NCBI RefSeq assembly: GCF_030730905.1 | Contig: NZ_JAVAMP010000001.1 | Coordinates: 372,001-436,000, forward strand | From: Chengkuizengella axinellae | Lineage (GTDB): Bacteria; Bacillota; Bacilli; Paenibacillales; KCTC-33759 | Length of the DNA stretch: 64,000 nucleotides | Direction of reading: 5' to 3' | Part shown: positions 34,320-43,658 of the stretch, piece after piece | Position numbering within the stretch: the stretch's first letter is position 1 | Layout: each line of letters opens with the position of its first letter | Made by a program: the position numbers and the translations under genes | Notes under the pieces: model-generated | What the model saw: the letters and a program-made list of their open reading frames with translations, nothing else | Told to the model about the DNA's origin: nothing | Databases searched by the model: none

Positions 34320-35129
34320 ATGACAAATAATAAAGTATTATTTCCTGATCCTTCAAAACATCCAGAGTGGATTCCTGCTCATAGTCCTGAATGGTATGCT
34401 CGTTTAAATCAAAATGAAGAAATCTATAAATATCCTTGGAAATCCCAGTTTGATGAACCCACAGCAGAAATGATATTTGCAAGCGTTATATCAGATTATT
34501 TGAATGAAACCTCTAAGATATTAGATGTAGGGTGTGGACATGGTGAATTCACTCATCAATTTATACCTAGAGTAAAAGAGGTAGTAGGTATAGACATACA
34601 ACCGAAATTTATAAATACGGCTAACGAACTTTATAAAGATAAAGGAATTCAATTTCAGTTAGTGGATGCAAATGATAAGTTGCCTTTTCATGAAGGTGAT
34701 TTTGACTTGATATATACGAAAAAGGGCCCTTGGTTGTATGAAGAAGCTAGTCGAATATTGAAACCAAATGGGATCGTGTTGGGCCTTTTTCATAGTGGTA
34801 CTGATGGAGGTTTAAGAGATTTGTTCCCTGGGTTGTATGCTCCTTTGCAATTAAACCCATATGATATTGAAAAATTTGAACATAAATACAATTTGAAAAA
34901 TAGCGATGGATTATCAGATTTTAAAATAGAAGTGATAGAAGAAGTTGAGTATCTATTTACCCCAGACGATGTATTGATTAAAAAATGCTTTGGACAGAAC
35001 GATAGTGTGAAACGGTATGTATGGCAGCAATGTTTAAAAGGTGTAGAAAAAAAAATTGAAAACAACGCTTCAAAAAAAGGGTTGAAAGTCATTAATTACC
35101 ATCATATTGTAAGTGCTAGAGTTAGATAA
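34320..35129 (+). CDS. Class I SAM-dependent methyltransferase
   Basis: 269 residues. SAM-binding loop ILDVGCGHGEF (about residues 66-76), acidic strand end VVGIDI (about 88-93), then LPFHEGDFDLIYTKKG (motif II/III). The N-terminal 50 residues (PDPSKHPEWIPAHSPEWYARL) differ from most methyltransferases and the last 100 form a variable substrate region. ATG 34320 behind AAGGTGGAGAG is chosen over GTG 34308. The substrate could be a small metabolite or drug. Confidence 0.85.
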   Translation: MTNNKVLFPDPSKHPEWIPAHSPEWYARLNQNEEIYKYPWKSQFDEPTAEMIFASVISDYLNETSKILDVGCGHGEFTHQFIPRVKEVVGIDIQPKFINTANELYKDKGIQFQLVDANDKLPFHEGDFDLIYTKKGPWLYEEASRILKPNGIVLGLFHSGTDGGLRDLFPGLYAPLQLNPYDIEKFEHKYNLKNSDGLSDFKIEVIEEVEYLFTPDDVLIKKCFGQNDSVKRYVWQQCLKGVEKKIENNASKKGLKVINYHHIVSARVR

Positions 35130-35171
35130 ACTACCTAAAACAAAATGGAGTATGACTGGAGAGAAGTTTAA

Positions 35172-35936
35172 ATGGAACAATGGGAAAAAGCTTTAGATTC
35201 TTTTTTGATAGAGTGGAGGCGTAATCCAGAAGTAACAGCAGTTATGGTGTGCGGCAGTTACGTTACTGGAAATCCGTCCCCCCGATCAGATATTGATATT
35301 CACATTATATTAGATAAAAACCTAAATTGGCGAGAAAGAGGAAACAAGATAGTTAATGGCTTTGTCATAGAATATTTTGCGAATCCACCAAAGCAAATTA
35401 TTAAATATTTTGAAGAAGATTATAGAAACAAAAGAACGATGTCTATGGTTCAGTTTTTAACTGGAAAGGTTTTATTTGATCGTACTGGTATCATAGAACA
35501 ATTAAAAATGGAAGCAGCTCAATGGAAAAATAAAAAATATGAAGAAATGAATGAAACATTTTTGGAAATAAAAAAGTACTCTATTTGGGATTCCTATGAT
35601 AATTTACTAGATTGTTATGAACAAGATAGATCCGATTTTTTACTAGTTTACCATAATTCATTATGTCAATTATTTAGCGATTATTGCAGTTTCATAGGGT
35701 ATCAACAAATACCATACTATAAAATACATTCATTTTTGACTGATCCGAAATATAAAGAAAAATATTTAACAGACCCATTTCCTGATGATCAATTTAGGAA
35801 GTTGTTTATTAAAGTGATTGAAGAGAATGTGAAAGAGCTGATGATGGAAAGATATAAGGAATTATACGGTTATGTTTTGGAAAAGATGGGTGGTTTTCAT
35901 ATCGATGGATGGAAAATAAAAACTAATGTGGAATGA
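35172..35936 (+). CDS. Nucleotidyltransferase domain protein (ANT/NTP-transferase fold)
   Basis: 254 residues. The nucleotidyltransferase signature VMVCGSYVTG then SPRSDIDIHII (about residues 20-45) gives GS and D-x-D metal ligands. A roughly 130-residue helical C-terminal part follows. The pattern resembles aminoglycoside adenylyltransferases and other small-molecule modifiers. It lies 42 bases after a methyltransferase and 57 before a P-loop kinase, so a modification cassette is conceivable. Confidence 0.82.
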   Translation: MEQWEKALDSFLIEWRRNPEVTAVMVCGSYVTGNPSPRSDIDIHIILDKNLNWRERGNKIVNGFVIEYFANPPKQIIKYFEEDYRNKRTMSMVQFLTGKVLFDRTGIIEQLKMEAAQWKNKKYEEMNETFLEIKKYSIWDSYDNLLDCYEQDRSDFLLVYHNSLCQLFSDYCSFIGYQQIPYYKIHSFLTDPKYKEKYLTDPFPDDQFRKLFIKVIEENVKELMMERYKELYGYVLEKMGGFHIDGWKIKTNVE

Positions 35937-35993
35937 AAAAATGCTTGAGGATATCAATCTATGAAAAATTTCTAATAAGGGAGATTGTACTAT

Positions 35994-36560
35994 ATGGAAC
36001 GAAATGTTGGACATACAGTAAAAAACACAAATGAGATAAAGAACCCAAAACTCTATCTATTGTTTGTTACGGGTACCAGTGGTGCTGGGAAAACAACTTT
36101 AAAAGATTCATTACAGCATTTGAATAATGAGTTTATTAGTATACATGATTTTGATGAATGGGGGATACCAGAAGATGTGGATGAAAACTTTAGAATAAAG
36201 AGAACAGGAGAATGGATTGAATACGGAGTTAAAAATATGAAAGAGAATCATAAATCAACGGTCCTTTTTGGTCAAGTTGTGCCTCACGAAGTGATGGACT
36301 GGGTTAATCAGTATGATAACATCAATACAGCATTTGGATTTATAGACGTAGATTTAAAAGATATCGAAAACCGTTTGCATGAAAGAGGTTGGGAGCCACA
36401 GCTTATTGAGGCTAATTTAATCTGGTCTTCTCATTTGAAACGATTCACTGAAGCTCAACCTGATCATGTGATATATGAGAGTCAAGGTAAAACGAAAGAA
36501 GAAGTAGCCGCATTTTTTGAGAAATGGATTATGTATAAACTTTGCGTACGATCAAACTAA
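35994..36560 (+). CDS. P-loop kinase-like protein
   Basis: 188 residues. Walker A is GTSGAGKTTL (about residues 28-37) after a strand YLLFVT, and a later Asp-rich strand TAFGFIDVDLKDIENRL supports a nucleoside or small-molecule kinase. The C-terminus is helical. ATG 35994 behind AAGGGAG is preferred over TTG 35985. The 36561-36727 gap contains no recognised gene or riboswitch. Confidence 0.75.
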   Translation: MERNVGHTVKNTNEIKNPKLYLLFVTGTSGAGKTTLKDSLQHLNNEFISIHDFDEWGIPEDVDENFRIKRTGEWIEYGVKNMKENHKSTVLFGQVVPHEVMDWVNQYDNINTAFGFIDVDLKDIENRLHERGWEPQLIEANLIWSSHLKRFTEAQPDHVIYESQGKTKEEVAAFFEKWIMYKLCVRSN

Positions 36561-36727
36561 AAGATATACAAGGCAGTGTTAATTCATTTAACAGATTAAC
36601 GCTTTATCTCATTACCTTAACACAAAGAATGTGGTATGATTGATTCGTTAGACTAAAATAGTTTACTGTTATTCGAAATAATAAAGAAATAAATGGGTTT
36701 GAATATATTCAGGAGTTGAAGTAGTTC

Positions 36728-37357
36728 ATGAATAAGTTGAGCATAGGTATCTTATCATCTCATGGTGGCTCTAACATGCAAGCTGTCGTAGAAGCAATAA
36801 AAGATGGAAAATTATCAGCGGAAATTAGTGTATTAATCAGTAACAACTCTAAATCTAAAGTCATGGAACGAGCACATCAGGAGAATATTCCAAACTACCA
36901 TTTAAGTCAGGCAAAGTATCCCAATCCAGAACAATTAGATAAAAACATATTAAAAACCTTACAAGATCACAATGCAGAGTACATATTACTGTTGGGTTAT
37001 ATGAAAAAGTTAGGCCCCTTAACATTATCCAGATATAAAAATAGAATGATCAACATCCATCCTTCATTACTTCCTAAATATGGTGGGAGGGGGATGTATG
37101 GACATCATGTACATGCTGCAGTTTTGGAAAATAAAGAAATTGAAACTGGAGTGACAATACATTTAGTAGATGAAGAATATGATACAGGAAATATCATTTC
37201 CCAGCAAAAAGTTCCTGTGTTTGAGAATGATACAGTGGAAGATTTAAGTGAACGAGTGTTAGTAACAGAGCATCAATTATTAGTAGATACTTTATGTAAA
37301 ATTTGTGAGGAGGGGATTTCTTTATGGGAACATCCAGTAGGAGAAAGGTTACTTTAA
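36728..37357 (+). CDS. Phosphoribosylglycinamide formyltransferase-like (PurN family)
   Basis: 209 residues. GAR transformylase signature: SSHGGSN (about residues 10-16), INIHPSLLPKYGGRGMYG (about 108-125) with catalytic Asn and His, and VDEEYDTG (about 146-153) with the catalytic Asp. This is the folate-dependent step of purine synthesis, but the gene is isolated from a pur cluster. Formyl transfer to another substrate is possible. The last 34 bases overlap the peptidase gene at 37324. Confidence 0.83.
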   Translation: MNKLSIGILSSHGGSNMQAVVEAIKDGKLSAEISVLISNNSKSKVMERAHQENIPNYHLSQAKYPNPEQLDKNILKTLQDHNAEYILLLGYMKKLGPLTLSRYKNRMINIHPSLLPKYGGRGMYGHHVHAAVLENKEIETGVTIHLVDEEYDTGNIISQQKVPVFENDTVEDLSERVLVTEHQLLVDTLCKICEEGISLWEHPVGERLL

Positions 37358-38763
37358 TAGGTATCTTATTCATTTTACTAGTTTTCTTCATCAGTATCGT
37401 AGTTTTTAATGTATTGGAAGAGGAGCCAGATTTCTTGGTAAACCCTGTATCTGCCGACAGTTATGCAATCTATAATATTGACTTTGAAATGAATGAAGAG
37501 GGCAGATTTTTTGTAGAAACTGAGATAGAGGTTGAGAATTTATCTGAGGATGACTGGTCTGATATCACATTTTATTTTATACCAAATGTGTTTACTGCAG
37601 GAAATGAGAAATATGAGGAATTAATGAATCTCTATAATTATCAATTAGAATACACTGCAGATGCTATGATTAATGATATTACTTTAAATGAGAAAATTGT
37701 TGATTATGAATTACAATACGACACTTTGAAGCTCCAACTTGAACAGCCATTAAAACCTAAAGATACAGCTACCGTTGGTATTGCTTACGAATTCAATGCT
37801 CCTGAAGGAGGATTCCGTTTAAGTGAAGATGGAGGCAACTATCATTTAGCACAATGGTACCCAATGTTGGCGAATTATGAATCTGGATGGAATAAAAATG
37901 ATTATTTTCCACTCCCAGAATCCTATCATACAACCCATTCTGAATACAATGTCTCTTTTAATATTCCACAAGGATATACTATATTCAGCTCTTCAGAACA
38001 AGACATGCCTTCCAATACAACTTCAGGCGAATTTAGTGCAGAAAATATAAAAGAAATGTATATAACAATACTAAATACACATATGATCATTAAAACAGAT
38101 GTAGTAGATGATATTGAAATTAGAGTGGCCGTACCACCTGAACGGTCTCATGAATTAGATGATATCATGGAAACAGCTAAGGCAGCTTTAGCATATTTCG
38201 ATCAGGAAGTTCATGCTTATCCACATAAACAACTAGATATTATTTTAAACAGTCACTTTTTAAGTATGGAATACCCAGGAATTGTAACTATTTCATCCAT
38301 ACGATCCCTTGTACATGAAATTGCTCATCAATGGTTTTACGGTATAGTGAATAACGATCCTTTTGATGAGAGTTGGTTGGATGAAGGCTTTACGACATTT
38401 GCTACTTCGTATTTCTACTATGATTATATGGGTCAACATGAGAATGAAGCTTTTGCTTCCCCAAGAGATCGTTCGAATCAAATGAAGTTTTCATTAACTA
38501 CTGAACCTGTAAATGTATCAGTGTTTGCAAATACAGAGAAAAGGTTAACAGGATTATATTATGGTGTAGCTCCTATGAAAATATGGGAATTATTGAAGGA
38601 AAATGGGATGCAAGATAATGCAACTGAATTTTTAAAAGCATATGTTGATACGTATGCATATTCACAAGTGACCACTGAAGAGTTTATTCGTTTTGCTCAG
38701 TATTATTTTAATATGGAAAGCACAGCGTTTTTTGATGATTGGTTGGAATATTCAAAGGATTAG
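37324..38763 (+). CDS. Membrane-anchored M1-like aminopeptidase, copy 2
   Basis: 479 residues, collinear with copy 1 at 31267: one anchor (about 10-28), a beta-sandwich, LSMEYPGI, and HEIAHQWF then ESWLDEGFTT. It lacks the long Asn/Gln-rich linker of copy 1. Start ATG 37324 is preceded by GAGGAGGGG inside the purN-like gene, so the overlap is real and translation is probably coupled. Similarity to copy 1 suggests duplication around the 33.4-36.6 kb cassette. Confidence 0.85.
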   Translation: MGTSSRRKVTLIGILFILLVFFISIVVFNVLEEEPDFLVNPVSADSYAIYNIDFEMNEEGRFFVETEIEVENLSEDDWSDITFYFIPNVFTAGNEKYEELMNLYNYQLEYTADAMINDITLNEKIVDYELQYDTLKLQLEQPLKPKDTATVGIAYEFNAPEGGFRLSEDGGNYHLAQWYPMLANYESGWNKNDYFPLPESYHTTHSEYNVSFNIPQGYTIFSSSEQDMPSNTTSGEFSAENIKEMYITILNTHMIIKTDVVDDIEIRVAVPPERSHELDDIMETAKAALAYFDQEVHAYPHKQLDIILNSHFLSMEYPGIVTISSIRSLVHEIAHQWFYGIVNNDPFDESWLDEGFTTFATSYFYYDYMGQHENEAFASPRDRSNQMKFSLTTEPVNVSVFANTEKRLTGLYYGVAPMKIWELLKENGMQDNATEFLKAYVDTYAYSQVTTEEFIRFAQYYFNMESTAFFDDWLEYSKD

Positions 38764-38809
38764 AGATGGGTTCTGTTCAACTTACGCATATTTTTAGGAA
38801 AGGTTAGAT

Positions 38810-38923
38810 ATCAATAAAAACGCAGTTCCTGTTAGTTTAGACTACAAGAAAATAGTTGAGATTATTGACGTAGATGATGTGACAGCAACTTTTACAATTT
38901 TGGAAAGTATAAGTAGTCAATAG
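38810..38923 (+). CDS. Possible 37-residue protein with ATC start, or gene remnant
   Basis: A frame of 38 codons, 47 bases after the peptidase stop, begins at ATC 38810, 6 bases after AGGAAAGG. The product is acidic, with repeated Val-Asp-Asp-Val and Ile-Leu, and no known motif. There is no conventional start codon. It could be a small protein using a rare start, or the tail of a deleted gene. Confidence 0.25.
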   Translation: MNKNAVPVSLDYKKIVEIIDVDDVTATFTILESISSQ

Positions 38924-38927
38924 GGAC

Positions 38928-38993
38928 AAAATTTCCTCTATTTTTTTTGATTTAAAAAAATCAATAAAATAAGGGAACTTTTTTCCCTTTTTT
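38928..38993 (+). terminator. Terminator-like repeat after the second peptidase gene
   Basis: Resembles 436-502 over about 65 bases: AATTTCCTCTATTTT, a T/A-rich spacer, then AAGGGAACTTTTTTCCCTT followed by a T run. The GGGAA...TTCCC hairpin should terminate transcription. The 38994-39121 remainder is empty. Confidence 0.65.
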
Positions 38994-39121
38994 GTTAGGT
39001 ACCTTATCTAATACAGACAAATATTAAATTCAACTGGATTCAACTGGATTCTACTTATTCTTGTTAATACCTATGAAAGGCGGTTATTTTCTTGATATTT
39101 CCTCAAATGGAGTTATAAACA

Positions 39122-39643
39122 TCACCATCCCATCCGTTTCTTTAGTGACGCTATCTGGGCGATATGATGTTGACCGTGCCAAACATATCTTTGCGCAGCT
39201 ACATCAAGACTCATGACCCCATGAGTCGGACTTGTCATTGCCCTTTGAAATTCGCTAGGTTCTAATGAACGAAGTAAGGCTGAAAATCGATTGTGAAGGT
39301 GTTCTAAAAGAAATAATGAACTTTCAATTGATGTGTCATAATCACTAAGTTCTGCCCACAAGTCTTCTCTGTATGAACTTGAAATAGGGTTCTCCTCAGT
39401 TAATGCTCGCTTAAATCGTATATAAGCATTCATATCGTTGTCAGCCATATGGTGAACTACTTGTTGAACAGTCCAGCCACCTGAACGATAAGGTGTTTTC
39501 AGTTGATCTAAAGTTAAGTTTTGGACAGTATGTCTAAGTGTTTTTGGTATTTCTATAATTTCTTCAATCCAAATATTGCGATGTTCGTGATTTGGATTGT
39601 GTATGGGTTCAAAAATCCCTATAGGATAACGTAAATGATCCAT
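39122..39643 (-). CDS. bstA: DinB/YfiT-family putative metal-dependent transferase (BstA-like)
   Basis: 173 residues of the DinB four-helix bundle. Zinc-binding His residues are in WTVQQVVHHMADND (about residues 58-71) and RYVWHGQHHIAQI (about 152-164). The opening RYPIGIFEP matches YfiT/BstA, the bacillithiol S-transferase of Bacilli that conjugates electrophiles for detoxification. The assignment rests on whole-protein resemblance. The 39660-39928 stretch upstream contains only AT-rich sequence and no gene. Confidence 0.82.
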   Translation of the reverse strand: MDHLRYPIGIFEPIHNPNHEHRNIWIEEIIEIPKTLRHTVQNLTLDQLKTPYRSGGWTVQQVVHHMADNDMNAYIRFKRALTEENPISSSYREDLWAELSDYDTSIESSLFLLEHLHNRFSALLRSLEPSEFQRAMTSPTHGVMSLDVAAQRYVWHGQHHIAQIASLKKRMGW

Positions 39644-39928
39644 ATATTCCTCCTGTTAAAATAATGACTACTGTTTATAGTATATCAAACATCACTTCTT
39701 CCACATTGAACACTCATTTTCCTTATTTTTTGGAAAATATGAACATTTGGTGATTAGTTTTTGAATAATTTGTTAAACTCTTATAATCCAATCCAATTAA
39801 TTCCTTTAAATGTGTTTAATAGAATAAGTCACAACAACATACATTTAATACATTATCCCTCGAATTTCCTTCTTCTTTTAGTCTAACATCTAAAACTTTC
39901 TAACCCATTAGAAATAAGTTTGTGGTTT

Positions 39929-40500
39929 GTAGATACACCCTTTGTAGTAAGCGGTGTTGTTTCATGGAACTGGGGACAATTCAGCTTTAATGTGGATTAA
40001 TAATATTCAATCATTTATAAAACATTTCTACGTGATTGCAGTAGATACTTTAGGTGCGGCAGGGAAAAGTGAACCGAATGATCAATTTTTTAAGAGCTTT
40101 GATGAAACAAAATGGATTCATGAAATCATAAATACACTTGACGTTAAAAAAGCCCATATGATCGGAGTTTCCTTTGGCGTAATATTAATGCTGAATTATG
40201 CTGTATTCATGCCTGAAATATTAAATCCTAATCCTAAAAATGCGTAGTGTGCCATTAGTACGTAATATTGCATCACAAGATATTCAAGCATTTTCACAAT
40301 TTAAAGACAATGCACTATTTTTAATCGGGGACCACGATAAACTTGTATATAAACCAGATATAACTGAGTTCTATAAAGAAATTGGTTTGAATTTAAAAAT
40401 TATCAAGGATGCTGGTCATAGTATTAATGGGGAGCAACCTGAACTAATCAATAAAGAAATTGTTGATTTTTTAGTAGAGAAGGAAGCACTGATTGTATAA
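39929..40500 (+). pseudogene. Broken alpha/beta-hydrolase
   Basis: Fragments of one alpha/beta-hydrolase lie in two frames: VLFHGTG (oxyanion region), ...AHMIGVSFGV (nucleophile elbow G-x-S-x-G) ending near 40245, then MRSVPLVRN...LIGDHDKLVYKPDI and AGHSINGEQPE with the catalytic Asp and His. The N-terminus lacks a start and cap residues are deleted near 40210-40245. The two halves overlap in different frames, so it is inactive. Confidence 0.72.
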
Positions 40501-40564
40501 CTGTAAAATCGAGTGTTTTACTCTGGATTTTCTAGAAAATAGTATTAAAAATAAAGATGAATTA

Positions 40565-40602
40565 AAACTCATGAATTTGAAAGTGATTCATGAGTTTTTT
40601 TT
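40565..40602 (+). terminator. Terminator after the broken hydrolase
   Basis: AAACTCATGAAT at 40565-40576 pairs with ATTCATGAGTTT at 40586-40597 and leads into a T run. Confidence 0.88.
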
Positions 40603-40814
40603 AATCTCATATTACATAAATGGGTTGTTTTGTAGATAAGTCAATACCTTAAGGTACTGCAATTGTAAATTTCACATTATGTTATATTGAATAATTTGTT
40701 TTAAAAAACATAGCTAATAATATTGACCTCAATTGATAATAAAAAATTAATGGAATTTTGTAACGAATTTTATTTTCAATAGTCTTATAGATGTAGAAAG
40801 GGGTGAGCAAGCGG

Positions 40815-41066
40815 TTGAATGCTTTCGATAAAATTTACACCAATTATGTAAATGATGTCTTCAAATACTTAATGATTCTAACAAAGAATTCTGATTTGGC
40901 AGAGGAACTCACACAAGAAACTTTCTATAAAGCCTATAAAAACATTGATCATTTCCAAGGTAAAAGTAAGATGTCCGTTTGGCTTTGTCAAATAGCTAAA
41001 AATAACTACTACAGTTACCTCAAGAAAGAAAAGCGGATTAATCACTCAGATGCAATGAACAAATGA
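40815..41066 (+). pseudogene. ECF-type sigma factor reduced to region 2
   Basis: The product (83 residues from TTG 40815; GTG 40803 also possible) contains only sigma-70 region 2: FDKIYTNYVNDVFKYLMILTKN, LAEELTQETFYKAYKNIDHF and WLCQIAKNNYYSYLKKEKR, the core-binding and -10 parts. Region 4, needed for -35 recognition, is absent and the frame ends at TGA inside ATGA of the next gene. Truncation is likely, although a region-2-only regulator is conceivable. Confidence 0.7.
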
Positions 41067-41359
41067 TATCAGCTATTAATATTGAATCACAGTTTATCAA
41101 CACTCAGAATTCTACGGCCCCGGTCATGTTTATATTAATAATGAGTGTTGTTGCTTGTATCATTGGTTTTATCATGAATAAAATCAGCAAGGTAAAGTAT
41201 TCAAGAATAGGTTTTGCAGTTTGGTCTACTTTATGTGTTACTTATATTCTAATTGGTATTTTCACTGGATATTGGATTCCAGTATGGTTGCTCATCATTG
41301 CCTTCTTTTTATTTTCAGCTGTTTTTAATGAAGCATTTCGAAAATCTTCTAGCAAATAA
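41063..41359 (+). CDS. Three-helix membrane protein, unknown
   Basis: 98 residues with three hydrophobic helices (about 19-36, 48-66 and 70-87) and a short polar N-terminus. ATG 41063 overlaps the sigma stop (ATGA), a coupling typical of ECF sigma/anti-sigma pairs, and membrane anti-sigma factors often sit here. It has no zinc-finger motif and no cytoplasmic sigma-binding domain, so anti-sigma function is only inferred. It could be the tail of a deleted partner. Confidence 0.5.
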   Translation: MISAINIESQFINTQNSTAPVMFILIMSVVACIIGFIMNKISKVKYSRIGFAVWSTLCVTYILIGIFTGYWIPVWLLIIAFFLFSAVFNEAFRKSSSK

Positions 41360-41382
41360 TTTTATGATTGGAGGAGTGTCTT

Positions 41383-42362
41383 ATGAAAGCGATTGTATGT
41401 ACAAAATACGGATCACCCGATGTTCTTCAGTTCAATGAGGTATCAAAACCTACTCCTAAGGACAATGAAATACTGATCAAAGTACATGCGACAACCGTAA
41501 CAGCGGGGGATTGTGAAGCTAGATATTCCAAAGTCCCAATTTTTGTTTGGTTCCCCTTTCGAATCATGTTTGGTCTTTTAAAACCAAGAAAATTTCTAGG
41601 GCAAGAGTTAGCTGGAGAAATTGAAGCAGTTGGTAAAAAAGTAACAAAATTCAAAAAGGGAGACCAGGTATTTGCAGCCACCTTGATGCGTTTTGGTGCT
41701 TATGCTGAATACGTATGTTTGCCTCAATCTTATCCAGTGGTATTAAAGCTAGATAACACGACTTTATGAGGAAGCCACCACTATCCCGACAGGGGGAGCG
41801 AACGCATTGCATTTTCTTAGAAAAGCAAATCTTCAACCTAGAGAAAGGGTTCTCATTAATGGTGCGGGCGGAAGTATAGGAACTTATGCTGTTCAGATAG
41901 CTAAGTCATTTGGGGCTGAAGTGACGTGTGTTGATAGTGGGAGGAAATTAAAAACATTAATCTCTATTGGTGCAGATCATGTCATAGATTATACAAAAAA
42001 AGATTTCACTAGAAGTGGTGAGACTTATGATGTAATTATTGATGTTGTTGGAAAGAAGTGTAAAATCGCTGAAGAAAAATGGTCGTTATGTTTTAGGTAA
42101 TCCAAGCCTCTCGGGAATGATTAGAGGGCTTTGGACTTCAATGACAACAGACAAGAAAGTTACTTTTGAGCTAGCTAGATATAGATCTGAAGAATTCACT
42201 TTTCTCAAAGAGCTTATAGAATCAGGTAAAATAAAATCGGTCATAGATAAATTCTATCTGTTAGAACAAACTGCTGAGGCTCATAAGTACGTTGAAACTG
42301 GACAGAAGAAGGGGAATGTTGTTATAACATTGAATCAAACTGTTATACCATCGAAGAAATAA
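41383..42362 (+). pseudogene. NAD(P)H quinone oxidoreductase/zinc-type alcohol dehydrogenase with two frameshifts
   Basis: Three overlapping frames reconstruct one MDR enzyme: MKAIVCTKYGSPDVLQ to LDNTT (41383-41766), a one-base shift near 41765, then ATTIPTGGANALHFLRKANLQPRERVLINGAGGSIG (Rossmann G-x-G-x-x-G) to DVVG, and a second shift near 42058 into [14 protein letters not shown]...[28 protein letters not shown] precedes ATG 41383. The two indels are independent, so a sequencing artefact is unlikely for both. Confidence 0.85.
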
Positions 42363-42494
42363 TCTAAGGAAGTTGTTTGGGGGCTGTTCTAAAAATCCCA
42401 TTGAACTGCTATACCGAACATGGTAGAATAGTTCTAATTTACTTATAGAAGTAAATGGAAATCAGTTGAGATGAGTGAAGAAAAGAAAGGTGAG

Positions 42495-43279
42495 ATGAGC
42501 GTGAGCAATACAAATGAAAAAGTAGTAAAAAATGAATTTAAAAAACAGGCTAAGCATTTTTCAAACACAGGATTAACATTAAACAACAAAGATTATCTTC
42601 ATGGGTATTAGAAAGTTTAGAGTTAAACAAAGAGATGAAAGTATTAGATGTAGCGGCAGGAACGGGTATATTAAGTAGGGCTATTTCTCCATTTGTCAAA
42701 GAAGTGACTTCTATCGATGTGTCAGAAGATATGATACAGGAGGGGATAAAAGAAAACAAGAACTTAGGAATAGAGAATGTACATTTTCATATAGGGAATG
42801 TGGAGCACCTTCCTTTCACTCCAAGGGAATTTGACTTAGTATTCAGCAGATTCGCATTTCACCATTTTATAAAACCTGTTGTAATACTAGGAGAAATGGT
42901 TAGAGTTTGTAAAGAGGGTGGAAATGTCTGTGTTGTTGACATGATTTCTCCTGAAGAGGGAGTGCTGTATCAATCATATAACCACTATGAGAGATTAAGA
43001 GATCCTTCACATACTTATGCACTTAAAGCATCACATCTAATAGACATGTTTACTACTACAGAATTAAAAAATATAACTACTGAAATTATATCAGTAGATG
43101 TGAATGTTCAAAAGTGGTTAAAGTTAACTAAAACTGAACATAAAATAGGTGAAGAAATTATAGTAAAATTAAATGAAGAAATATTAAAAAATGAAAAAGT
43201 AACGGGGATGTTTCCGTTTGTAAAAGATAATGAGATGATGTTCAAGCAAAAGTGGTTAAAGATTGTTGGTTCACGTTGA
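42495..43279 (+). pseudogene. SAM methyltransferase with N-terminal frameshift
   Basis: From ATG 42495 the frame reads SVSNTNEKVVKNEFKKQAKHF and continues to TAG near 42608; the rest of the protein, from about 42601, is one base out of register (WVLESLELN...LDVAAGTGILSRAISPF...FDLVFSRFAFHHF). One deleted base near 42599 restores the frame. The SAM-binding VLDVAAGTG and Asp-Val-Val strand are intact. It may be inactivated, or translated as a truncated 214-residue form from ATG 42635, which would start just before the SAM motif. Confidence 0.75.
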
Positions 43280-43295
43280 CAAAGGAGTGTTCTTC

Positions 43296-43508
43296 ATTAA
43301 TCTTAAGAAATTAACAGTCAAACGACAATATCTAATTGTAGTAATATCTGCATTAAGTGTAATCTTATTTTTACTTGCTTCCGAAATATATTTCAACAAC
43401 AAAGAGATAAAATCTGCAAGTCATTTATGTTTTGAAAAGGGTGGTAGTCCAGTCGTTGAAACGACATTTTTAATACTTAGCGGATATTCTTTTAGTTGTA
43501 ATATTTAA
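43296..43508 (+). CDS. Small single-helix membrane protein, probable ATT start
   Basis: The 70-residue frame after AAAGGAG (43281-43287) starts at ATT 43296 with 8-base spacing and gives Asn-Leu-Lys-Lys-Leu-Thr..., a textbook membrane-protein N-terminus. TTG 43263 lies upstream of the ribosome site inside the methyltransferase gene. One hydrophobic helix (about residues 13-30), then HLCFEKGGSPVVETTF...SFSCN, with two Cys. I do not know its role. A terminator follows. Confidence 0.5.
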   Translation: MNLKKLTVKRQYLIVVISALSVILFLLASEIYFNNKEIKSASHLCFEKGGSPVVETTFLILSGYSFSCNI

Positions 43509-43526
43509 ATGATATTAAAAAAATTT

Positions 43527-43556
43527 AAAAGCTTGGAATATTCATTCCAAGCTTTT
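43527..43556 (+). terminator. Terminator after the small membrane protein
   Basis: AAAAGCTTGGAAT pairs with ATTCCAAGCTTTT across an ATTC loop, a perfect 13-bp stem. Confidence 0.85.
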
Positions 43557-43658
43557 TGTGTAAATCACTGGTAGATTCAACTACATCATCAAGAGATTCG
43601 ATAGGAGTTTTTGTTCTATTAACGAATAACGATATAATAAATTAAGGAGATGAAGAAA

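Noticed and set aside
36561-36727. Purine riboswitch before the purN-like gene
   Set aside because: No three-stem junction or conserved core bases could be traced.
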